A stretch of DNA of 64,000 nt. It comes from Enoplolaimus lenunculus (lineage: Eukaryota; Nematoda; Enoplea; Enoplida; Thoracostomopsidae). Made by a program: the position numbers and the translations under genes. Where the stretch lies: contig JASANG010001519.1 in the NCBI GenBank assembly GCA_030248215.1, positions 248,001-312,000 of the forward strand. Reading direction: 5' to 3'. The notes under the pieces were generated by a model. That model did not search any database, was not told the origin of the DNA, and saw only the letters and a program-made list of their open reading frames with translations. Of this stretch, positions 20,601-41,585 are shown piece by piece. The stretch's first letter is position 1; each line of letters opens with the position of its first letter.

Positions 20601-23600
20601 ACAAAAACAAACTGCTTTGTTTGTAGAATTAGGGAATCTGCAAACAAATATCGAAGAAACGTTAGAAGCAATTAATAAAGTATGATGCCTGTAGACCAGC
20701 CGTTTAAAAATAAGGTTCAGATTTCAAACATTTGTTATTGATAACAGTTTGAAATAACCGAACCTTGCATTTTTGCTCTCAGTTTCGGCTGGACTCGAGC
20801 TGCGCTGCTGAATTCTGCCTTGACTCGTTGCAAATACCGCAGTTTGTTTTCTCTAAGATGTATGTAAGGTATAGGCACACAGTAATCTCTGATTGTATCT
20901 ACTGCAGCTTTTGATTGTTTACCGATGCCAATTCCAATTTTAACACGCGATGATTTAAAAAACTGATATAGGAGTACTACAAATTGTTATAAACGCAAAG
21001 ACTTAAACCCTAACAACCTAAATGGTTATAATTTTATGAAAACTGTTCATTTTTAAATTATTTTTTCAATGACAAACGCAAGACACAGAACAGTTTCCTA
21101 ATCACACGTACTGATATACACTAACAGTTGAAATTGAAGTACTCAAACGTGCTACTATGTGCAAACTTTCACCATTTCGATTTATACGCCAGTACAAAAT
21201 TTTGTGCTGGATGCTTGACGATAATGGCACCAACAGTGCTATATTACAAACATTATTGTGTAGTAAAATATTAAGTTTTACACTAATTCTGATTGCAATA
21301 CTAATACAGCGAAACAACTCTGAAAAGCTCGGTTTTGCCGAATTTGAAAGTCATTGCGTTTCTAGTTTTGTTTCATTTTGCAGTAAGCAATGGAAATTAC
21401 TGCTAAGAATGCAATACAAGCAGTGAATATTAAATTTAAAATTTAATATTTCGCGCGCTATATAGGTCTGTTTGACTAGTTCCGCCAGTTACCTGCTACT
21501 TTTTTAGTTTCGACTTCGAAATCTTTTACGTTTTGCGTTTAGGCTTCAAAATCAACTGCTGAATATGACCTGCTTAGTTTCGAATTGTTGGAAATGCTCA
21601 AAACCAAACGTAAAATGGCTAAAGTGTTGACAAACATTGACGAAGCTATTTTAAGTTTAACTGTTAGTTCATTATCGTTATCTGTTTGTTAGTGTTGTGC
21701 AATCACCACTTTTTCTACTGGTCGGCTGGCGGCCAACGGGACGTTGACCGGTCGGCGGGTCATTGGCCGCCGGTTGGCCTACAAATTTTAAAAATTATGA
21801 AACATTTTCATGTATATATTGTTGCGTTTTTAGAAGCAATACCAATCATTTTAGGATCAGTAATTCAACAAGCAGTGACCTCGTTGTGCAATATACGTTA
21901 ATTAAAAAGAACAAGTTCAGTAGTCTCCAAAAAGTTTTAATTGAAGACAGTTCACCGCATTGTTTCTAAATATTTTATATACCACAACATCTATGCAAAA
22001 TAGTGCCGATCACTACCCTTCATGCAATTAACACGACGAAACATTTAGTCAAAATATTGGTTTATTTTGCCATGAGGGCCGTCCCGCTGTCCCGGGAGAC
22101 AAGAAATAGAAATGCAACGTAGGCAAACCCGCGATCAAAACACGCCTCCTGCTTACACATACATTTGTACACATTAAACAGGGGTGTAGCCAATGGGATT
22201 TAAGTGTCAACTACCCCCGTTTTGGATTTGAATCCATTTACTTGAACAGCTTAAATTTCTAATATAGTATATAACTGTGTTTTCAATGCTTTTAATGCGA
22301 GAATTGCTTAGTGCTGGGGGCTTGACAGCGGCTTACCCCCATCATGCTTATCGTCCTTTGAAATCGCATGGGTTTAGGGGGCGGTAGCTTAGTAAATTTA
22401 ACAAAGGGCATAGCTAGGGGGGCTTCATGTGTTAACTCGACCCGTTTGGGGTTAGAAATCCAGCCATTCTGAAACTGTAGGCGCAACTCATAGGTATCAA
22501 CAAACAATAGTAAAATCTGACCTAACTTCATTTATGTTGAATTTAACTATAAATTTTTATTTTGCAAAAATCTCCCTCCTTTTTCGGTGCGAAAACTTAA
22601 TTCAATCTTAACATTGACCATAATGATGACTAGGCAACATGTCAGATAAAAATTTTAGAGTCGAAATTTAAATATGATTAAAAATAGTAGATTAATGACG
22701 TCACAATGTTATTAGCTTTTTCTGTGATAAGCAATTACTGGCCGGACGGTTCCTTTCCGGAGCACAACACTACTGTTTATATATTTTTGTTGCATCGGAA
22801 CTTCACAACAATGAATAATGTCGTACAAATCCCGGTATGATAATTAAACAAAGCCTTCTAACGGAAGTCTGAATCTGTGTTAAACGTTGTATTAAACTGT
22901 AAGCGAAAATGATATTTTACTCTTGGACTTGTTCATTTTGTCATTATGATCACGGACATTATGCAAGTGCCATCGCGATTCCGTTTCAGTCCGCCGCTTT
23001 GAACGCGATTGCTCGCAAACACGATTTGAACTACTGCAGTTACTGCGACCATACCAGCGACTGCAGCCGCGATTACTTATTATATAATGGTTACATCTGT
23101 TCTTTGCACCACGGCTGGAGTCGTGTCGTTAGATGCGACTGGTCGTAACCGAAGAAAATTCAAATACAAATGTGCAGCGCATTATGATGCTTGACTGTAT
23201 TTGATGAAAATTGATATTAATTTGCCGAAGCAAATATTTCTTGGCGTGACGTAAAGATTTGCAAGTGTCTTTAGGAGTTTGCTGCGGATGCTGAAACGAA
23301 AAAAGTGGAAATTGAAACGCAGTGGCAAAACGCCCGTCGGCCTTTACTAGAAGAAATTTCGCAACTGAAAGCTTCAGTTGTTAGACCTAAGGTTAGTCCA
23401 AGCATTAGGTGCCACTTGCAGTGGCATAGTGGCGTGGCGATTTCTTGCTGCAGAAACTAAAATGTGTGAATGTTGTTTTGTTAAAGTTCAAAAGCTGATA
23501 CTTTCGCGACTGTATTGCATAACTGTCGCTTGCAGATTTGACAGGTTTTTTCGTTAAATGTTTGTCGGAAATTTTTTTAACAAGTTGAAAGTATTGACAT

Positions 23601-26028
23601 AGTAATAGCAATTCGTATCGCTAGGACAGTTTTGTGGTACAAAGATGTGCCTACATTGTCTTGGTCCAACAGTCCAGTCTATGGTAGTTGTAACGTCGTT
23701 TGACCGTTTGAATATCAATATAAATTAGGTATAGTAATTCATCATAATGAGATGACTTACATGCCCATTTGGGCACAACATGTACCGTAGAACGTGCACT
23801 GTGAGTATAAGGATCATTGTTTAAGCATTTTGTTTTAAACATTTTCAATTAAAATATTCGCAGTTACTACATTTCATACCATGTTGTTGTTGCTGTTGTT
23901 GTTGTTGTTTAGTCGGAAATTGAAAAAGTTGAAGAGAAGATAGATACAATTCGAATGAATATTACTTCGATTTCATCTGACGAAATTCAACGGGAACAGT
24001 TGTTGTTTCAATTGGTAGGTTGGTTGCTAAGCTATTGTAAATTACGACGAGAAAGTTGATAAATGGATGCTCATTACATTATCTATACTTAAGACTATTT
24101 TAATCTTGTGTTTGAGACTTAGCTTCTTAAATTAGTCAACGTTTCAGTTTAGGTATAGATTCATTAATTGCGAATACTAAAGTCTTACTTAAATGTTGTG
24201 GCCAAAAGTAAATATAAAACATAATTCGATGTTTTTGAGATGACAAATACATTCCAGAAACGGGATGTCGAAAAATTGGACGCTAAAGATTTCAGCAGAG
24301 ACGCGTATACAAAGCGCATTCTTGACATTGTTGCAAATATTCGGAAGCAAAGCGAAGAAATTGAGAAGGTATCATATGAATTTTTTCATGTATTGATTTT
24401 TTCCGTCTAACTAGGAGACGGTAAAATACTTGACGCGCAAGTCGAGGTAAATATTCAAACGATTCTTTGCGAAGTGCGGTCATTTGCTTTGTTAACTCAA
24501 CTTACAGTGTTTTTCTAGTGTAATCTCAATCTAGTCTAATCAAAATTGTCAACTTTTTAATGTCACTTAAAGCTGGTTTGGTTTAATCAAAATTTAAGAA
24601 ATTTTAGGTTTTGGAAGACGCAAAAGTAGTTCAGAAAGACATCAATACATATACCGGTCGTTTAGATCGAGCCTTTTATGCTGCCGACCAGTTATTGTTC
24701 AAGGTAAGGTTTTCGATTTGATGTTTTGTGTAGCTCAAATTTCTGTTCTTTATCCTGTCCAACTATTCGTGAACACAAGACAGGGTGAGATTTTGCACAT
24801 TTTAGTGACCGCTAGGGGCGAGTTGTGTTACCCTGAAACATTATTTTAGGATGCTTCAAAAGATGAATACATTCGCAAAGCATACAAGTTAATGGTTTCG
24901 CTTCACGAGGTAATACATTGGTATTCTTGGCAGAAGAACCAGCCATGTTTAATGAAGTTAATGTTATGAAATTCGTGCGATTTGTTGTTTTACTGTTTTA
25001 TTAAAAGCTAAGGAATCGTGTCAAAAATACCGCTACATAGTTATTCATTTCAGAGTTTTTCCGCTTATAAAATGTGTTTTGAATGATAATGTTTGAAACG
25101 TAAAAAAATGCTTAAAATAGGATTTTGTTTTTGACACAATTCCTTAGAGTTTTGCCAGTTTTTCTGATCGCTGTAATTAGGGTTTAATGGCACTTTAGTA
25201 TACATCTTCTGCTTTACATTTTTTATAACGAAAGCAAGCAGTATTATTGCAAATAAATTATGCCATATTCGCACCTTTTGTAAGTTTGTTTGTCATTGAC
25301 AACTTATCGAAATAAACAAATTAATATTTGTTAACAGAATTTTTGAAATTGACAGTTTCGCTGGAACTGCTAAATAGGAGTTTTATTTTCTGGTTTCTCA
25401 CGGCTATATTTTTCAAAAATTGGTACCATGACGTTCTTAGAAATGCGATACAATGCGGAAAACAGTACAAGTAACTGGGCAAATCTGTCGTGAAATCAAA
25501 GATCTGGAAGACCAGGTATATTCTAATTATTTTTAAAACATAATGCAATCTTGGCAACAGTACAGGTAACTACGCTTCTTTTGAAATATGGCACAAAAGA
25601 GTTTTCTATTTCAAGTACGGTTATTTGTTTTGAACTAAACTATATACCAAGCGTGAGGCTCGTGTTAATTATGAGGACCTATTTATTTGGAGGTTCAGAC
25701 TTTTGACCAAGCTTAAGGCTCGTTAGTTATAGGGTATTTCCACTGGGAGGTTTTTACTTCGTATTTAGACCAAGACTTGTGTTTAGGTTTAGGGGGTAAA
25801 CACCTATTGATAAGATGGGTCTTGAATGATTATATGTTAAGTTGTTTACGCATGTCTTGGCTCCGTTTATTTTATCGCGGTTTAGTTTATTGCTTGGAAT
25901 TTTTATTGCAGATTGAGACAGATGCTCAAGAAAATGTCGACGGCAATCTGGAGCACATACTGCAAGATTATTATGCTGTACAAAATGAGAACGAAATTTT
26001 GAAGCAGAAATTAAGTATACCTAGGTAA
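17615..26028 (+). CDS. CCDC22: CCDC22, CCC/Commander complex subunit
   Basis: CCDC22 pairs with CCDC93 and binds COMMD proteins for endosomal recycling. Exons: 17615-17664, 17955-18132, 18905-19037, 19265-19362, 19536-19700, 20112-20291, one near 20445-20519, 20569-20679, 21543-21662, 23275-23391, 23913-24014, 24258-24368, 24608-24703, 24850-24909, 25441-25515, 25912-26028. The N-terminal NN-CH domain is clear (MEEVDQLLIQNA, VIQIIVQCLRVIDSKY, LGYRGDLGYQTLLYGSE, LLFLVEKLP against human LGYPLELGYQNFLYPSE). The coiled-coil C-terminus matches segment by segment (RILDIVANIRKQSEEIEK, GRLDRAFYAADQLLFKDASK, RKAYKLMVSLHE, REIKDLEDQIET, YYAVQNEN). Length is near 580 codons (human 627). The exon near 20445 is uncertain in both edges. 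Donors after 19700 and 20291 are GTTTGT; DHX8 uses the same type. Confidence 0.92.
18343..18686. mobile_element. Possible MITE in CCDC22 intron 2
   Basis: GC-rich ends in an AT-rich intron: GATGCCCCGGACCGGGGCC at the left and CCCGAAACCGGGGCAACTT at the right are partly inverted (GATGCCCCGG against GTTGCCCCGG). No target duplication was verified and no second copy was seen. Confidence 0.4.
21720..21790. repeat. GC-rich inverted repeat in CCDC22 intron
   Basis: CGGCTGGCGGCCAACGGGAC and GTCATTGGCCGCCGGTTGGC form an imperfect inverted pair in an otherwise AT-rich intron. It may be a small element. Nothing more can be said. Confidence 0.4.
22179..22440. mobile_element. Possible hAT-type MITE remains in CCDC22 intron 9
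   Basis: CAGGGGTGTAGCCAATGGG near 22180 and CAAAGGGCATAGCTAGGGGG near 22400 both resemble the left end of the element at 7854-8016. They are in the same orientation, so two decayed copies may be nested. No target duplications were seen. Confidence 0.4.
23881..23912 (+). repeat. (TTG)n repeat forming the 3' splice tract of CCDC22 exon 11
   Basis: A GTTGTTGTTGCTGTTGTTG microsatellite runs into the TTTAG acceptor at 23912, so the pyrimidine tract of this exon is a length-variable repeat with interspersed G. Confidence 0.6.
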
Positions 26029-26062
26029 CGGCTGCATGAATAATGTCAAGAGTTGTGATCAA

Positions 26063-26491
26063 CAGTAGGGTGCAACTGGATTTCCGGTTCTGGTTGGGAA
26101 TCCCGGTGTTTGTCATTATCCGGTTCCGGTTCTAAATTCAGTATTTTACCACTAGAATTTCCGACATTCTCTGTGTTGATAATTTTGAGTTCCAAAAATT
26201 AAAGTTGAACTTTGCAAATTTTTTCGGTTTGAATTGAACAGTTAAAGCAGACCAGCAAAAAATTGAAAATTGCACAGAATCTTTTAAAATATCTGATTAA
26301 CATTTCAATTTAAGCAGTAAAACTGAAAACGGTTGTATGATGGGCAACATTTAAACGAAATTGTCTTCAGAGATTAGTTTTTCGGTAATAATTATGTTGC
26401 ACTATCCCGTTTCTTTAGAATGAATACGGTGTTGTTTCAGTTTTCCGGTTCCGTCTCTCTGGTATTTTGAATTCCAGTTGCACTTGCACTG
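26063..26491. mobile_element. hAT-type MITE, CCGGTTCCGG subfamily, decayed
   Basis: Starts near CAGTAGGGTGCAACTGG and ends near ATTCCAGTTGCACTTGC. Its ends and its CCGGTTCCGGTTC content match 16591-17051. It begins 35 bp after the CCDC22 stop codon, so it should be in the 3' UTR or just beyond. No clean target duplication. Confidence 0.6.
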
Positions 26492-27389
26492 TGGTCATTA
26501 GGCATTATCATTTACTGCTGAGTATTTTACGCATATTCCTTTAATGGTTTTGGTTGCCTTACTACGATTGCGAAAGATTGAGTTTCAACTCGATGTGAAT
26601 TTAACTAAAACTACGCTTTGTACAACCGACGAAATTACTGATTTTCTAGAAATTTTTGGCAACACATGTTTAATAGTGTAAGCTCATAATTTTACTGTAA
26701 TTATAACATCCATAGTATTCAAGCTAACTTTAATATGTAAACGCACGCCTTAATCGTGATAATCAGTTTTTCAGGCACTTGAAGCGCTGACCGATTAGGT
26801 GTAACAGGCTTTGAGAATTTTGTTAGCCATGAGTACGCATACTGTGTGTCTGTGGTAACTGTGAATAAATTTCATATATACAGCTTGATTTAACGCGAGC
26901 GTACAATGATTGCTGGTGGCTAAGCATTCAAATAGAGCTGAAAACGGGTTCAAGGTAAATGCAAAAGTAGAGTGGTGTTGAGTTTAGAGGCGTATTCCCG
27001 ACAGTGTAACTGTTAACGCAAGTTTGATTCCTTAACTTGAATTAAGTGCCAGAATTGCGAATCTCAAACTCCATGAAGTGGCAGGTTTAATCTAACGCTG
27101 CACAGTGATTTATAACTTGTTGTTGATCGGTGCCCCAATGATTGTAATTTATGGGCTGTCCTCTAAAGTATTTCTTATATGTTTACTTTACCAGTCCTCA
27201 GCATATATAAATTGCAGGATGCAGCCTGTAGGTGACGCACACCGGAGTCGGGGTACATAAAAACCTTTTCGAAGCCAGAAGGGAATCGAAATTAGGTAGT
27301 TAAAATAAACTTTAATTTGCTAATTTTAGCAAACATCTGTCAAATGTTTGAAAATAATTGTTTTCGATAACCTATATATATGTATCACT
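26492..27389. other. CCDC22-COX20 intergenic sequence
   Basis: AT-rich. A decayed family-B-like block (GGATGCAGCCTG, CCGGAGTCGGGG, GGGAATCGAAATTAGG, TAATTTTAGC) lies near 27220-27330, directly upstream of the COX20 start. The COX20 promoter should be within or beside it. Confidence 0.45.
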
Positions 27390-27812
27390 ATGTCAAACTC
27401 TGATGACGCGACACTTCGTCCAAAAGAACATGACTGGAACGCGTTTCGCGTTATTACATCCGGTGAAGCATTTAGATTACCCTGTGTTCGAGATTCACTC
27501 ATATCTGGTTTGGTGACGTACATTGGAACGTTTTGCGCAACGATTCTATTCACAAGCAGTACAAAACGTGCGGTCAAATACAGCACAGTTACATCGTTTA
27601 TTGCTTCAAATGTTTATTTCTTTCCGTGTCAAGTACAGTGGACTGCAAATATTAATAGCGCTCGTGAACTTGCATCTGACGTCGAAGTTGCGAAACGAGT
27701 TGTTTCAGATATGGATTCTGGGACATTGTTGCCAAAATTAGCGCGTGAACGCTTGAAGGAGCTCGAAGTGGAAGGACAGTCCATGGACAAAACAGAGAAA
27801 AGCAGTAGTTGA
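27390..27812 (+). CDS. COX20: COX20, cytochrome c oxidase assembly factor
   Basis: COX20 is an inner mitochondrial membrane chaperone that stabilises newly made COX2 during complex IV assembly. A single exon of 140 codons (human 118) starts at ATG 27390 with MSNSDDATLRPKEHDWN. The core FRLPCVRDSLISGLVTYIGT and LFTSSTKRAVKY matches the family's TPCARHSILYG and FLFTSRIRRSCD region. Two hydrophobic segments follow the family plan (about residues 39-55, and 62-80 with SFIASNVYFFPCQVQW). The C-terminus is a charged helix (ELASDVEVAKRVV). No mitochondrial presequence is expected. The TGA stop lies inside the 8-bp target duplication of a hAT-type element that starts 4 bp later. Confidence 0.85.
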   Translation: MSNSDDATLRPKEHDWNAFRVITSGEAFRLPCVRDSLISGLVTYIGTFCATILFTSSTKRAVKYSTVTSFIASNVYFFPCQVQWTANINSARELASDVEVAKRVVSDMDSGTLLPKLARERLKELEVEGQSMDKTEKSSS

Positions 27813-27815
27813 TAG

Positions 27816-28442
27816 CAGGCGTGTAAGTGGGTAAAGATTTTTTACCCGCGGGTATACCCGCGCAAATTCTCTACCCGTTCAGACCTTTTTACTATTTAGC
27901 AGCTGGAAAAACGGGTTACGGATGGTTTCGAACTAGCGACCTATACGGATTCCGAGGTAAGCACTCTATCACTGCTCCACGTAGACCGCCTTTAAAACTA
28001 CTTGTATCGTCGACTATAATATGTCGACCGTATGCTACATGCAAGCATTATTGCACAATGTGTATTGCATATAATATAACATTTGCTCCAGGACAATGTC
28101 ACACATGCTTAAAACCCGTTACCCACTCAAAATTACTTTACCATTACCCGCCCTTTTTTGTGCAACGGAATAAGATATATTGTTGCTAGAATTCAAAAAG
28201 CCACTGAAATTTTTCGACTTAACAGCAAATTTCCGAATTGTAATACTTATTTTTTACTCATACGGTAAAACAGTTTAAAAATTCAAGTTATTCTCCATTA
28301 TTTGGTTTCAAGATTATGAAAATTTTAGGTGAATAATGATTAACAAATTTTTACCCGCGTTTTGAAATTCTTTACCGCGTATATACCCGCATCAAAATAT
28401 TTCGACCCGGCCGCGTTTACCCGCGGGTAGCCTGCAGCTCTG
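27816..28442. mobile_element. hAT-type MITE abutting the COX20 stop codon
   Basis: A 627-bp element from CAGGCGTGTAAGTGGGTAAA to GGGTAGCCTGCAGCTCTG. The 8-bp direct repeat GTTGATAG is perfect on both sides (27808-27815 and 28443-28450). Sub-terminal ACCCGCGGGTA blocks occur near both ends. A tRNA-like segment sits inside at about 27898-28130. It will form most of the COX20 3' UTR unless polyadenylation occurs within it. Confidence 0.88.
27898..28130 (-). mobile_element. tRNA-like SINE-type element nested in a hAT-type MITE
   Basis: On the minus strand the tRNA-like part (about 27990 to 27910) has A-box-like GTGGAGCAGTGATAGAGTGC and B-box GCTAGTTCGAAACC. The flank beyond (ATGTCGACCGTATGC, CAGGACAATGTCACACATGC) resembles 40830-40900, showing a repeated family. 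Confidence 0.55.
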
Positions 28443-28517
28443 GTTGATAGTGAGTTTAGAGGTTTCTTTGAATGTTAAATATTGATGATTAGCTGACTGT
28501 TAAGTTGTTGGGCTGGT

Positions 28518-28667
28518 GGGCCTATGCAAAGAACAGGGGCGGAACAGTGTTATAACCATATTCCTAAGCTTAAGCTTTAAGCCAAGTAAAAAAATAGTCT
28601 AAAGCTTAAGCTTACTTCATTGCAGTCCCACGGAAAAACGTTCCGCCCCCGATCTTTAGCATTTCGG
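28518..28667. mobile_element. Family C MITE, short copy
   Basis: GGGCCTATGCAAAGAACAGG at the left and GAAAAACGTTCCGCCCCCG then ATCTTTAGCAT at the right. The CCTAAG core is reduced to a few units. Confidence 0.75.
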
Positions 28668-28826
28668 TGTATGACATTTTTGTTATCATTTGAGCTTATC
28701 GGTTTGTATAGTTGGTATCACCAGAAATCGGCGAGGGTGGCATCCAACTTTTAAATTTAATTTTGTTTCGCGCAGTAAAATCACTTTCGCTTACAGTTGT
28801 CTACAAAATGTGGAATACGTAGCAGG

Positions 28827-28994
28827 CAGGGTGCAACCGGAGGTAAAAATACCGGAGCCGGAGGTGAGGCGAAATTTGGTTGTAAAAATGACGGTTAATT
28901 AATTAATTTTAGCCAATTGTTTGGGTTTTACGATAATTTCCTCCGAAAATTCGGAAATTCTTTCCTGAAAAGCCGGACCTCCGGTTTTACACAG
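28827..28994. mobile_element. Family B (hAT-type) MITE with perfect target duplication
   Basis: A 168-bp element from CAGGGTGCAACCGGAGGT to CCTCCGGTTTTACACAG. The perfect 8-bp direct repeat GTAGCAGG lies at 28819-28826 and 28995-29002. It is the shortest complete copy of the family here. Confidence 0.9.
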
Positions 28995-29002
28995 GTAGCA
29001 GG

Positions 29003-30469
29003 TTCTTGTAAGATTCAGCTTTTACAAAACAATCTGACGTGGAAGTTTCAATCAGTTGAAAAACTGAAATGAAAACTAAGCATCAGTTATTAATGTTGAC
29101 GAATCATTTTTACGAATGAAGGCCAAATTCTAAACATATGTTTCTTGCAAGATACAAGCGGAGGTCTGCTCTATGCTCCGGCATAAAAGGGCCCAATTTT
29201 GTATAGGTTTACTTTTCCATGATCTCGCAATTCTTCATTGCAAATAAGCTGCAATTGTTCGATATCAAGTAAAAATACAAAATTCATCCAAAATCATAAA
29301 ATTTCGGTGCATCCGTTATTTTTTCTTTAAAATTTTAGAAAGCCTGTTGAATATTTGCTTGTCTCATTGGTGTTTGGCAGAAAAATTATGCTTTAGGCTA
29401 AGTTTGCTTCTCACGCTTAGGCTTAGCAATATGCTTATAAAATCTGTTACGCCTCTGTTCTTTGGCCAAAACTTTTTATACTTCAATATCCGTTTACCGT
29501 GTCCGTTATGTTTACTATCCGTTTACGCTGTGGAGTTTAGAGTTTAATAACCATGCATATCAACTATTTTCGCTTGGCCCGTGCCAAATTTTGCTGCCCG
29601 CCTTCTGCGGTATTTTTGGCTGCCAGTCGCGCACCGGCTTTTAGCACACAAGAATTGGTGTGGATTGCTTAAGTGTATATTTTTTACATCTCAATATCCA
29701 TAGTTTTCATTGTAATAAAACTTTGTTTCTTTAGCAAAATATGCTATACGCCGTAGGCAATATTGAGATATTCCAAAGCTCAATCCTGTGCTTTGGTTTT
29801 AATAGTGTTACGCTTATTCGGCTTCTCATGTTTGACGCACGCCGCCTTAGAAATTTTTGGATCCACCACTGCCTTAATTGTGTTGGCAAAAAATAAACCA
29901 AGCTTACGCTACGGCAGGCCCCGCATACATGAGCGACCGCATAACGCAAATTGATCTCAATCTGTATATAAATATGAACACCAAGCCACCTTCGCCAACC
30001 TGTTCGCCCGGATTCATCAAACATTTACGCGTGTATTTTACAAAACATACCAATATGCAGGCCAATATGTTACTCTGAAGGGCGCAATCGTAGGTCTAAG
30101 CCTCAGCGTGAATGTATAAGTCTAACTAAGCAAGCTTATTCTGTTAGTTCTGCGAAAAATGGTCCCCCCGTCAAAGTATTAACTGGCCATTATGTACATC
30201 AGACAACTTTATGCAATGCGCAAATGTTAGTGAACCGTTTCCCATCAACACTTAGCTAAAGGAACATGGCGCTGGTGTCCAAGAAGGATTTCACGTCTTG
30301 TGGAGATTTTGTATTGCGTATACGTGCATTGTTACACGCTGCGTATTGTGTATAATTTCTCGTGTACTGTACGCTATGTTGCACATAGTCTACTCGATAT
30401 GAGAAGGTGCTAATGAAGCTTTAATATAACTGTCAGCCCTGAGCACGATCAGATATTTTCGACATGTTT
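29003..30469. other. Intergenic region between COX20 and DHX8 3' ends
   Basis: No gene recognised. A family C fragment (TTAGGCTTAGCAATATGC to CTGTTACGCCTCTGTTCTT) lies at 29388-29466. Near 30290-30420, TGGAGATTTTGTATTGCGTA and nearby blocks resemble the non-tRNA body of the piggyBac-type element at 3184-3454 in decayed form. Confidence 0.5.
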
Positions 30470-39433
<8,964 letters not shown>

Positions 39434-40530
39434 CGTATTCTCATACACTGTAATAAATGCATATATTTTTATTGTATCATTGTATAAAATACATTTACAT
39501 ATTCACTGGAACGAAATTAAACTTGAAGCTCGCAAAGTAAGTGTATATCTTGAACAATGAATATTGAGTGCATACAACCGTGTCAGTTGGGGACCCAGCG
39601 TGCACTCTGTGTCACGCTTGCGATCACCCTCGACCATAAACTACCTTGTGAAATTTTGTGCCAATAACATTATGCTTTATTACATTTCTGTCAATTCTCT
39701 TAAATTCATTCATTTTCCAGCCAAATGTCATTTACCTTGTTTCTATGTTGTGTATACTATATTCTGTGTTTTCAGGTCTAACTCTCTAATTTCCATCTAA
39801 ATAAAATACGTTTACTACAATGCGGTCCTTGTCTGCAAATTCACATCACCTACTATCTTCCAGATGATCTTTCTATTCCGCACCTCGGTTTCTGCCAATG
39901 TCACTCCTTGTGATCTTTTTGCCATATCTATTATAGGGATGTGCTAATACCAAAACTTTTGTTGAGGACGATGCCAACTTTTATTTTGAAACTATGCCGA
40001 TGCCGATTTTTATTTTGAAAATAAAATATGCCGATGTCGATTCCAATTCTAGTACACGATGTGTAAAGAACAGATAAGATACATACAGCATTACGTCATT
40101 CTAAATCAAATATCTAAACCTTAACAACCATGGAGGCAAGCTTAGTTGCTCGCAATTCAAGCTGCGTCTGAACAATTTGACTCAAAATTTATATACGAAC
40201 AGCCGTTACTTTAGGTTTTCGGATATGTATTAAATTTCTGGACAAAAGGCCCGCGTTCAAAAGTTAGTGTTCCCAAAACTCGTTAAAAATAGTTAATTTT
40301 GAGTTCGGTAATAACCGGGCATTGTGTGTATTTTGTATTGATTACGCGTATTACTCGTGGTCAGTCATGGTAAGAATCTGGACATCATTCCTTTTAATTA
40401 AGCCTCTGGAATATCAGGCGCCGAGGTGATTTCCAAATAGCGATTTACGGATCCTTAGGCAAACGCTATACCACTGTGCCGCACATTTCGCGTCTTTAAC
40501 TGCTTCTATCATCTACTATATATATGTGTC
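39434..40530. other. 5' flank of DHX8 and intergenic DNA
   Basis: It should contain the DHX8 promoter and any 5' UTR exon; none is assigned. Near 39945-40050 a GATGCCGATTTTTATTTTGA unit is imperfectly repeated. Near 40400-40490 the minus strand has an A-box-like TGGTATAGCGTTTGCC, a decayed tRNA-like segment. Confidence 0.45.
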
Positions 40531-40801
40531 GTAGGCCAATCTGCTATTCTGGCCAGGCCAATCTGCTATTTGAAGCAAATAGCAGTTTGGCCTAGGCCAA
40601 ATAGCGATTGTGAGATTTCGCAAAAAAACAGTGATGTAACACCAACGCTGATTGTTTGACGGTATTGCGTCTGTTTAAGTAATCTAATCTGATTGGTCCA
40701 TAAGTTCAATAGCAGTCTAGCCCAGGCCTCACTGTTATTACGTAATATAGCAGATTGGCCTAGGCCAATTAGTAATTAGCCAGAACAGCAGATTGAACTA
40801 C
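40531..40801. mobile_element. Palindromic MITE, AGGCCAATCTGCTATT ends
   Basis: The left end AGGCCAATCTGCTATTCTGG is mirrored by the right end GCCAGAACAGCAGATTGAAC. AGGCCAAT and AATAGCAG blocks recur inside on both strands. Only one copy in the window; no target duplication assigned. Confidence 0.65.
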
Positions 40802-41057
40802 GAAATATACGTGACATTATGCTGCCGACCAATATATAACACATCCTTTTCATACATTGCATATGCAACAGGACAAGTATGTCTCACATGCTTACACTCG
40901 TCATTAAAGCGTGCTAACCATTGTGTTTTAGAGCGCGTCTATGCAGTAAGCAGTCACCCTTTTTCAGATATGTTGAGAATCCCCGTTTTTAACAGACCGG
41001 AACATACAAATCGGATCTAATGTTTGGCAGACCTCAGCTGAATATATACGTTACCTT

Positions 41058-41250
41058 AGTGTGAAGTAGACGAAACAATTGACCACGACTAGATAAGAAC
41101 TAGCGACCTTTGGCTAACCGGGCCAATGCTCTTACCAAATGAGCTATGGTGACACTGCTTCAACTAATTGTGCTAGCCATGATTGCGTTTATTAGTGTAT
41201 TACGCTGTATACTGCCCAGCAACGATGTAATGTGGTGAACAAGGTACGTA
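41058..41250 (-). mobile_element. tRNA-like SINE-type element
   Basis: On the minus strand, 41160 to 41078 gives an A-box ATAGCTCATTTGGTAAGAGC, which is close to a true tRNA D-arm. It is followed by an anticodon-like stem TTGGC/GCCAA and a weak B-box GCTAGTTCTTATCTAG. The flanks match 15048-15300 in decayed form. The broken T-arm argues against a functional tRNA. Confidence 0.6.
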
Positions 41251-41585
41251 ATAGACTAATAGTTGTAATTTCTGATCGATCTCACAGCTTCGTACTCCGT
41301 TTTACTTCTACTTAATCCACTTTCCTATTGCATTAGAAATCATGCACTTTAACATTTCCCTAGCTATGTTAATATTGTAACAATTACATGTTACCCACAT
41401 TCTGTACCTACTGGATTCTGAACCTGGATGGTAACAGAAGATCCTCTAATTGTTAATTCTTCTTATGCATGTATACTGCGGACAGCAAGGCACTGCTAAT
41501 GTTTAGGGTACCGTTTTCGCAGATCATTTTATTTTGCTAAAAAAATTCAACCAGAGTTCGATTTCTTTTAAAACAAGCATAGCCG
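41251..41585. other. Non-coding, nothing recognised
   Basis: AT-rich. No exon, element end or repeat recognised. Confidence 0.4.

Noticed and set aside
22909-23148. Plus-strand ORF rich in Cys and Tyr in a CCDC22 intron
   Set aside because: The codons come from a GC-rich patch with CTGCAG and GACTGC repeats. No splice signals or family match; the CCDC22 frame is complete without it.
41078-41160. Functional tRNA gene on the minus strand
   Set aside because: The A-box is excellent, but the T-arm is broken and the flanks match another tRNA-like repeat copy. A SINE-type element is more likely.
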